The notes beneath the pieces are model-generated. The model made no database searches, was not told where the DNA came from, and saw only the letters and a program-made list of their open reading frames with translations. Shown one piece after another: positions 39,136 to 43,064 of a stretch of DNA of 43,064 bases. The DNA is from a virus. The stretch lies in IMG/VR virus record IMGVR_UViG_3300044627_004107, positions 1-43,064 of that record. The stretch is one strand, 5' to 3'. Made by a program: the position numbers and the translations under genes. The first letter of the stretch is position 1, and each line of letters opens with the position of its first letter.

Positions 39136-40206
39136 TTATAGTCCACGATAACCCAAGTTTCTGGCTACCTTGGGATCAATGCCCTTTGGCGATCTGGCTA
39201 GTGCCATAACCGCTTGCTTTTCTTTTCTCTTCACGAACTTGCTCGCCCCCTCCGGATCATTCTCAAAGTCAAGTTTGGGCGGGGGTGCCAATTTGCCAAT
39301 GTAGTTCTGTACGGCTGCAAGACCATTGCGACTCATCTGTGGCGAACCCGCGTTCTTGATGCGGAAGTAGTTGATCTTCGCGAACACGGGAACCTTGAGG
39401 TCTCTGTCAAGGGTATGGACCTTGCCATACTTATCCTCAATTTCCGATCCCTTGGTATAAGTGATGCTGCCACCCTTGGAGCCACCGATGATGACTACCA
39501 CATCTCCGTTGATGCCCATCTTGCCGTAGTTCTTAAACACCACCTCTTGCATGGTCTTGGCTGCACCTGCATGTGACTGGAGAACGATGTGGGAGTTCAC
39601 CACACGATCGCGGCTGAGATTCTGCTGCATCGCGATCTTGTAGTCGGTGAGGATCCAGACGATGTGAATGTCATCTCTTTTATATCCGGCGTTCTTGAGT
39701 TGGGTGAGGATCCCCTCCTCGCTCGCGTCACCAAACAGCGTCTCGGGATCTTTCATGGTCACATCAAACATGACATTCGGCATTTGCATGGCACCACCCT
39801 TTCCTGCGAACAGGTAGGTGATCTTCTTCTGCATGAGATTCATGCCCTTGACGAGCATGTGGAGCGTGGATGTGTCCTTTGGATTCTTCAGGTCAAGATC
39901 GGAGATATCCTTGAGGACTTGACCGAGACGCTCGCTCCCGACTTGCGTCTTCTTGTCACGCACCTTGAGCAGGAGATCCTTGAAGTCATCGGGATTGATG
40001 ACCTTGTACAACTCTCCCTGAAGCAGATGGGTTACAGCGAAGCCCTTGCCCGAACCGGCACCACCAGCGAGGATGACTGCCTGTCCATACTTCTTTCCCT
40101 TGCCGAGCACGACAAGTGCCTCGTTCAGTAGGGTGGACATCTCCTCGTTCAGCGTGTCCTCATGAGCCTTGCGACCCTCGTCTCTTATGGTGTCAAATCC
40201 CTTCAT
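39136..40206 (-). CDS. P-loop kinase (zeta-toxin/polynucleotide kinase-like) with capsid-targeting-like N-terminus
   Basis: The protein has 356 residues. Walker A is GGAGSGKG at 48-55, followed by VINPDDFKDLL and NVMFDVTMKDPETL and IHIVWILTDYK, as in zeta-toxin/T4 polynucleotide kinase-type P-loop kinases. LNE cleavage-like sites are at residues 19-21 and 27-29 after an opening MKGFDTIRDE. A CTAAATA element lies 19 nt upstream, and AGGAGA precedes the ATG. Its substrate (nucleotide, nucleic acid or cell-wall precursor) is unknown. Internal-head packaging is inference. Confidence 0.65.
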   Translation of the reverse strand: MKGFDTIRDEGRKAHEDTLNEEMSTLLNEALVVLGKGKKYGQAVILAGGAGSGKGFAVTHLLQGELYKVINPDDFKDLLLKVRDKKTQVGSERLGQVLKDISDLDLKNPKDTSTLHMLVKGMNLMQKKITYLFAGKGGAMQMPNVMFDVTMKDPETLFGDASEEGILTQLKNAGYKRDDIHIVWILTDYKIAMQQNLSRDRVVNSHIVLQSHAGAAKTMQEVVFKNYGKMGINGDVVVIIGGSKGGSITYTKGSEIEDKYGKVHTLDRDLKVPVFAKINYFRIKNAGSPQMSRNGLAAVQNYIGKLAPPPKLDFENDPEGASKFVKRKEKQAVMALARSPKGIDPKVARNLGYRGL

Positions 40207-40225
40207 GGCTTCTCCTGTATTGAAC

Positions 40226-40232
40226 TATTTAG
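40226..40232 (-). promoter_or_regulatory. Late promoter-like CTAAATA
   Basis: CTAAATA overlaps the TAA stop of the 61-residue gene and lies 19 nt before the ATG at 40206, with AGGAGA in the leader. Confidence 0.55.
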
Positions 40233-40414
40233 ACCCTCGTCATGATTCCAATCTTGCCGACCGAGTGCGGGGCAGGCATGGTGTTATTGGGCAGGGCACG
40301 GGTCTTGGTCTTGGCCTTCCGCTTTCTCATGTTGTGGGTCTGGACGATGAACTCACCCATGCCCTTGCGGAACTCCCACCAGTCCTTCCCTCGGTTCATG
40401 ATGTCCTCTTTCAT
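40229..40414 (-). CDS. Small basic hypothetical protein (61 aa)
   Basis: The protein has 61 residues: RGKDWWEFRKGMGEFIVQTH then a basic Lys/Arg-rich stretch (MRKRKAKTKTRALP). The first ATG overlaps the upstream stop (ATGA); a second ATG at 40399 has AGAGG 6 nt upstream and may be the true start. No family recognised. Confidence 0.55.
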   Translation of the reverse strand: MKEDIMNRGKDWWEFRKGMGEFIVQTHNMRKRKAKTKTRALPNNTMPAPHSVGKIGIMTRV

Positions 40415-40872
40415 ACGGGCAACTTGGGGTCGGGGGACTTGAAGTCCGGCTTCTTCATCGCGGTGACCATGACGAGGCTCATGGCACGGACGCGGTCATC
40501 CCACTTCAGGACGAACGGCATGTTGAGGGTCTTGCTCACATCGTGGATGATGGCCTTCCAGTCGGTGTCGTGGTTGCGGATCTTCGCTGCATACTTGGTG
40601 TAGGTCTTCCGGAAGGCATCCTGCAACTCGGGGAGGGAGATCGTGCCGCCGTAGCCACGGGAGCCGTTGATGCGTTCATGGAAGTGACGGGTGAATGCGA
40701 TGTCCAGTCCCGCCTGCTTGAACATCGCGTCAAGAACGCTCTCCAGCCGCTTGAGATCGTTCCATGCGATGGGTGTCCCCGCGGGCGCGTACACGCCCCC
40801 GAGCGGGCGCACGCCCGTGCCCGTGCGCGTGGTGACGATGGCCTCGTTCATGTGTTGCTTGAATGTTCTCAT
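40411..40872 (-). CDS. Conserved phage protein with capsid-targeting-like N-terminus
   Basis: The protein has 153 residues. The opening MRTFKQHMNE followed by A is a near-ideal capsid-targeting/gp21-type peptide. The body (FTRHFHERINGSRGYGGTIS, HDTDWKAIIHDVSKTLNMP, VLKWDDRVRAMSLVMVTAMK) has conserved-looking His and Trp residues; I recall it from T4-like marine phages but know no function. A GC-rich repeat-like insert (GVRPLGGVYAPAGT) lies at residues 20-33. The start overlaps the upstream stop (ATGA). Confidence 0.65.
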   Translation of the reverse strand: MRTFKQHMNEAIVTTRTGTGVRPLGGVYAPAGTPIAWNDLKRLESVLDAMFKQAGLDIAFTRHFHERINGSRGYGGTISLPELQDAFRKTYTKYAAKIRNHDTDWKAIIHDVSKTLNMPFVLKWDDRVRAMSLVMVTAMKKPDFKSPDPKLPV

Positions 40873-41144
40873 CGCTTCCTTGACTGCCACTTGGGCGTGA
40901 GGGGTATGCTATTGTCCATAACGGCGTTCGGGGAATTTGCGGATGCCGCCTTGAGCCACCGGAGAAGGTGTGTCCTGCGAGTGGTCGCGTTCTCGGCATT
41001 GGTGACTTCCCATGGCTTCATCTTGCTATGCTTTTCCCAATGTTCAATGTCAAAGTTGCCGGACACCACATCCACCGCAAAGTCCTTGCCGTAGGACAGC
41101 ATGTTGGTATCCATCTCAAACAAGAATTGCCGGAACGATCTCAT
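40869..41144 (-). CDS. Small protein with capsid-targeting-like N-terminus
   Basis: The protein has 91 residues. MRSFRQFLFE followed by M is a capsid-targeting-like start. The rest (IEHWEKHSKMKPWEVTNAEN, HLLRWLKAASANSP) is unrecognised. The ATG at 41144 is 5 nt from CTAAATA with only CGGAC between, predicting a leaderless late mRNA. It is coupled to the next gene by ATGA. Confidence 0.6.
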   Translation of the reverse strand: MRSFRQFLFEMDTNMLSYGKDFAVDVVSGNFDIEHWEKHSKMKPWEVTNAENATTRRTHLLRWLKAASANSPNAVMDNSIPLTPKWQSRKR

Positions 41145-41149
41145 GTCCG

Positions 41150-41156
41150 TATTTAG
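41150..41156 (-). promoter_or_regulatory. Late promoter-like CTAAATA 5 nt before ATG
   Basis: CTAAATA lies just downstream of the terminator at 41161-41192 and 5 nt from the ATG at 41144. A terminator followed by a new promoter fits a transcription-unit boundary. Confidence 0.6.
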
Positions 41157-41160
41157 GGCA

Positions 41161-41192
41161 AAAAAGAAGGGAGAGCCGATAAGGCTCTCCCC
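41161..41192 (-). terminator. Rho-independent terminator
   Basis: GGGAGAGCC-TTATC-GGCTCTCCC (minus strand; stem 41170-41192) followed by TTCTTTTTT. It ends the outer-membrane protein/51-residue membrane protein unit. Confidence 0.92.
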
Positions 41193-41228
41193 TCCATATA
41201 CCGCTCTTCGGTTATTAGTTATTGGTTA

Positions 41229-41384
41229 TCAGAGCGGAAGTGCGGCAAAAGCCGAGGTCAGGGCACTCCAGAGAACCTTCGCACCAGCGAGGGCAAACGG
41301 GAGGACGGCGAGGAAGACCACGACATGGACGGGGTTCTTCCAGCAGAACGAGTGACCAGAAACGGGGCAGTTATTGTTCTTCAT
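41229..41384 (-). CDS. 51-aa membrane protein
   Basis: Short ORF read from the minus strand. It begins MKNNNCPVSGHSFCWKNPVH and continues VVVFLAVLPFALAGAKVLW, then SALTSAFAALPL. The N-terminal part is polar with two Cys and one Trp; the middle (residues 21-39) is one transmembrane segment. AAAGG lies 10 nt upstream of the ATG. It follows the beta-barrel gene by 35 nt and precedes a strong terminator, so the two form one unit. Confidence 0.65.
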   Translation of the reverse strand: MKNNNCPVSGHSFCWKNPVHVVVFLAVLPFALAGAKVLWSALTSAFAALPL

Positions 41385-41419
41385 TGTAGTAGTACCTTTC
41401 TAGGTTTGGGGTTGTGAAA

Positions 41420-42181
41420 TCAGAACTCAATGCCAATCCCAGCCGTAACGACATAATCATTCTCATCGCCATTCACGCTCTGGGAAATCGGAAGAAGAAC
41501 ACCGGCATTGAAGTTGATGTTCTTCGTGACATGCCACTTGGCCGAAGGACCAAGGAGCAACTGATACTCGCTGCTGTCAACATAGTACTGCTGAACGAAG
41601 TCAGCGGCAACAGCGAGTTCCTTCGTGAACCACCAAGAGAGGTTGCTCCCGAAGTTGAGGATGTCCGAGTCGGTGAAGTTACCGAGCAGCGGAACGAAAG
41701 CATCCGTGCCAACGAACTTGTAGTCCACGCTCTGCGAGAAAGCAAGCGAGTCGGCGACATCGGCTGAGAACTCCGCACCAAAGAACGGGTTCACATTGTT
41801 GGATGAGAACACGGTTTCGGTGGGAATGTCTACGCCACCGTGGACATCAAGCGACCAGTTCTTGAACACGCCGAGCAGCGTGCTGCCGGACATCGCGTCC
41901 GCGTTGGCCGAGAGCGTCACATCGCCGATATTGGTGTTGCTTCCCTGATTGTAGACGGGAACCATCACGCTGACGGTGAACGCATCTGAGAGATCTAGCG
42001 ACAGGCTAGTATCAAATGCAGCGAGACCTTCGGTGCTTCCATCAAAGCCGTAGTAACCGAAGTCTTCGCTTAGGGTCAACTTGAAATCGTTGACCGGAGC
42101 CGGGGCAGGAGTTCCCTGTGCAAGAGCGGACGATGCCACTGCTGCCGAAAGGAACGCTGCCGTGCTTGTGAGTCTGATCAT
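41420..42181 (-). CDS. Predicted outer-membrane beta-barrel protein with signal peptide
   Basis: The protein has 253 residues. Residues 1-21 form a signal peptide (MIRLTSTAAFLSAAVASSALA). The rest is alternating polar/hydrophobic beta-strands with aromatic girdles (DFGYYGFDGS, TVSVMVPVYNQ, NPFFGAEFSADV, NFGSNLSWWFTKEL) and a C-terminal strand ending in Phe (VTAGIGIEF), the classic BAM signal. AGGAGG precedes the ATG at 42181. It has a strong sigma70-like promoter and a downstream terminator. A phage-encoded outer-membrane protein could alter receptors, block superinfection or change permeability. These roles are inference. Confidence 0.8.
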   Translation of the reverse strand: MIRLTSTAAFLSAAVASSALAQGTPAPAPVNDFKLTLSEDFGYYGFDGSTEGLAAFDTSLSLDLSDAFTVSVMVPVYNQGSNTNIGDVTLSANADAMSGSTLLGVFKNWSLDVHGGVDIPTETVFSSNNVNPFFGAEFSADVADSLAFSQSVDYKFVGTDAFVPLLGNFTDSDILNFGSNLSWWFTKELAVAADFVQQYYVDSSEYQLLLGPSAKWHVTKNINFNAGVLLPISQSVNGDENDYVVTAGIGIEF

Positions 42182-42232
42182 GTAAACCTCCTGTGTTGGA
42201 TGTTGCTTCCCGACTCTAGGGAAGTGGAGGTA

Positions 42233-42261
42233 TGTATACCCGATGGCCGGGGGGCGGTCAA
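42233..42261 (-). promoter_or_regulatory. Strong sigma70-like promoter for the outer-membrane protein
   Basis: TTGACC (42256-42261), 17-nt spacer, TATACA (42233-42238). The predicted leader (about 45 nt) contains AGGAGG before the ATG at 42181. Confidence 0.75.
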
Positions 42262-42301
42262 GCGAAATTCGCGAAGCCGAATAGATTATCTATGAATCGG
42301 C
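42262..42301. repeat. Two inverted repeats upstream of the outer-membrane protein promoter
   Basis: GCGAAATTCGC (42262-42272) touches the -35 element; GCCGAATAGATTATCTATGAATCGGC cannot be shown in full but its arms GCCGA and TCGGC (42276-42301) enclose ATAGAT/ATCTAT. They could be operator sites or, in the opposite orientation, part of a terminator followed by TTTTT. Confidence 0.5.
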
Positions 42302-42326
42302 GTTTTTCGGTGTAGAAACAGCGTTT

Positions 42327-42545
42327 TTATCGCGAATTCTTCCGTCGCTCAATCGCCTTCAGGAGTGCCCCGAGGGAGTACAGGAACGAGATGACCCACA
42401 CCGAGGTGTACTCGCTCACGCCCGCGAGTCCGTGTGCCACCCAGAACCACAACAGAGGGAAGAGGGATGCAAAGCCCGCACCTGCGAGGAGGATGAGGAC
42501 GGTCAGGGCTGCGTAGCCGAAGTTGGTCAGGCGGTCGTTTTTCAT
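42327..42545 (-). CDS. Small two-transmembrane protein
   Basis: The protein has 72 residues with two hydrophobic segments (YAALTVLILLAGAGFASLF and EYTSVWVISFLYSLGALL) and a basic tail (KAIERRKNSR). The size and topology resemble small holins or inner-membrane accessory proteins, but no lysis gene is adjacent, so the call stays open. A TAGAAT -10 candidate is 7 nt upstream of the ATG at 42545, so the mRNA may be leaderless. A terminator for the previous gene is directly upstream. Confidence 0.55.
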   Translation of the reverse strand: MKNDRLTNFGYAALTVLILLAGAGFASLFPLLWFWVAHGLAGVSEYTSVWVISFLYSLGALLKAIERRKNSR

Positions 42546-42552
42546 ATTGTCC

Positions 42553-42581
42553 ATTCTACCAAAGAACAACCCCCTCCGCAA
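42553..42581 (-). promoter_or_regulatory. Weak sigma70-like promoter overlapping a terminator
   Basis: TTGCGG (42576-42581), 17-nt spacer, TAGAAT (42553-42558). The -35 falls in the loop and arm of the terminator hairpin, so use of one may affect the other. Confidence 0.4.
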
Positions 42582-42591
42582 GAGGGGGTTG
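42561..42591 (-). terminator. Rho-independent terminator
   Basis: CAACCCCCTC-TTGCG-GAGGGGGTTG (stem 42567-42591), a 10-bp perfect stem, followed on the minus strand by TTCTTT. It ends the transcript of the gene at 42613-43062. Confidence 0.85.
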
Positions 42592-42612
42592 TGTCCTATA
42601 ACCATGCTTGGG

Positions 42613-43062
42613 TCAGCGAGCCTTGCCGAGCATGCGAAGCACCGCGAAGGCACCGTCGCCACTCTTGTTCAGGACCGCCCGTCCCGCCTTGATGCACTCC
42701 TGCCCACCGATGCCCACTCCAGCCGTGGAGCAGCCCCACTCGTTCGTGCGGCTCTTGAACGGCACCATCTTGCGGATCTTGTCGCAGTCCGAGTACGCCT
42801 TGAAGAAGGCATCTGCGTCACCCTTGGGGAACTCTTTGACGCAAGTGATGACGGTCTTATTCGCACTCACTGTCACCCCAAGTTCCTTTGCCTTTGCCAT
42901 GATTTCCTTCGCCTTACGCATGGCATCATCGGGTGTCATGGCTTCGGAGACGCTCTGTGTGTCTTCCTCGGCCTCCTCGTTCAGCCCGAGGCTCACGCGG
43001 GCGAGACGGACGAGTTCCGACATCTTGACGCTGCCGTTACTATCAGAGTATATCTTCCACAT
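42613..43062 (-). CDS. Hypothetical protein at the window edge (start uncertain)
   Basis: At least 149 residues. The C-terminal part (TVITCVKEFPKGDADAFFKA, YSDCDKIRKMVPFKSRTNEW, GCSTAGVGIGGQECIKAG) has several Cys and looks like a small folded domain; the N-terminus contains an acidic stretch (GLNEEAEEDTQSVSEAMTP). The first ATG in the window is at 43062, two bases from the edge. The true start could lie outside the window or at the internal ATG at 43023 (MSELVRLARVS). No family recognised. Confidence 0.5.
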   Translation of the reverse strand: MWKIYSDSNGSVKMSELVRLARVSLGLNEEAEEDTQSVSEAMTPDDAMRKAKEIMAKAKELGVTVSANKTVITCVKEFPKGDADAFFKAYSDCDKIRKMVPFKSRTNEWGCSTAGVGIGGQECIKAGRAVLNKSGDGAFAVLRMLGKAR

Positions 43063-43064
43063 TA

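Noticed and set aside
42327-42545. Holin for the lysozyme-like gene at 25798-26223
   Set aside because: Size and two hydrophobic segments fit, but it is 16 kb away and no lysis cassette surrounds it; left as a small membrane protein.
1-43064. CRISPR array, insertion sequence, transposase, integrase or rRNA
   Set aside because: No regularly spaced direct repeats, transposase motifs, terminal inverted repeats or rRNA-like sequence were seen when reading the window.

Overview
This window reads as about 43 kb of a T4-like (Tevenvirinae-related) lytic myovirus genome. Almost every gene lies on the minus strand. The diagnostic evidence is the T4 replication core in T4-like order: sliding clamp (gp45), clamp loader large subunit (gp44), clamp loader small subunit (gp62), RegA, family B DNA polymerase (gp43), UvsX and DnaB-type helicase (gp41). 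A TATAAATA late promoter and a recurrent CTAAATA variant support this. The phage encodes a predicted outer-membrane beta-barrel and many surface-glycan enzymes, so the host is very probably Gram-negative; I cannot name it. Phage backbone genes are GC-rich, while part of the glycan block (about 9.9-13.7 and 15.3-17.5 kb) is visibly AT-richer.

Layout in coordinate order (transcription runs right to left). 1-7.3 kb: late genes, namely a possible gp33-like late co-activator (partial), structural proteins, a 1286-residue multidomain polyprotein (HxGH-type nucleotidyltransferase + RimK-like ATP-grasp + retropepsin-like protease + tail) and a ligase-like (KxDG) nucleotidyltransferase. 7.3-20.4 kb: one class II tRNA, a sugar epimerase, helicase gp41, then a long glycan cassette (NTase-HAD fusion, small-molecule kinase, several glycosyltransferases, WlbB-type acetyltransferase, FkbM methyltransferase, UDP-galactopyranose mutase). 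20.4-30.4 kb: uvsX, a NodB deacetylase, gp43, a DNA methyltransferase, a lysozyme-like protein, an Nmad1/DUF1599-like protein, dUTPase, regA, gp62, an unrecognised intervening gene, gp44 and gp45. 30.4-41.2 kb: small hypothetical genes, a metallophosphoesterase, a second DNA methyltransferase, seven tRNAs and a group of proteins with capsid-targeting-like N-termini. 41.2-43.06 kb: an outer-membrane protein unit with its own promoter and terminator, and small membrane proteins.

Most notable observations: (1) a tRNA-Lys(UUU) interrupted by a 181-nt ORF-less group I intron at 37794-37974. (2) At least eight proteins start with a short M-[K/R/L]-x-[F]...(L/I/V/M)-x-E peptide resembling the T4 capsid-targeting/gp21-cleavage signal. 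Several of these carry enzymatic domains, which suggests an arsenal of enzymes packaged in the head and injected with the DNA. In three of them a CTAAATA element sits 5-6 nt before the ATG and the start of the coding sequence is similar at DNA level, as if promoter plus targeting peptide were a portable cassette. (3) Several genes, early and late, have their -10-like element 5-7 nt before the start codon, predicting leaderless mRNAs. (4) The carbohydrate island interrupts the usual uvsX-gp41 neighbourhood. (5) A structured non-coding region at 34265-34627 contains a tRNA 3'-half-like element and a strong sigma70-type promoter.

Genes are tightly packed, with many ATGA start/stop overlaps that imply translational coupling. 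Predicted sigma70-like promoters (TTGACN-N16/17-TANNNT) serve probable early genes and tRNAs; CTAAATA/TATAAATA elements serve probable late genes. All functional calls are made by reading motifs; no database search was run.
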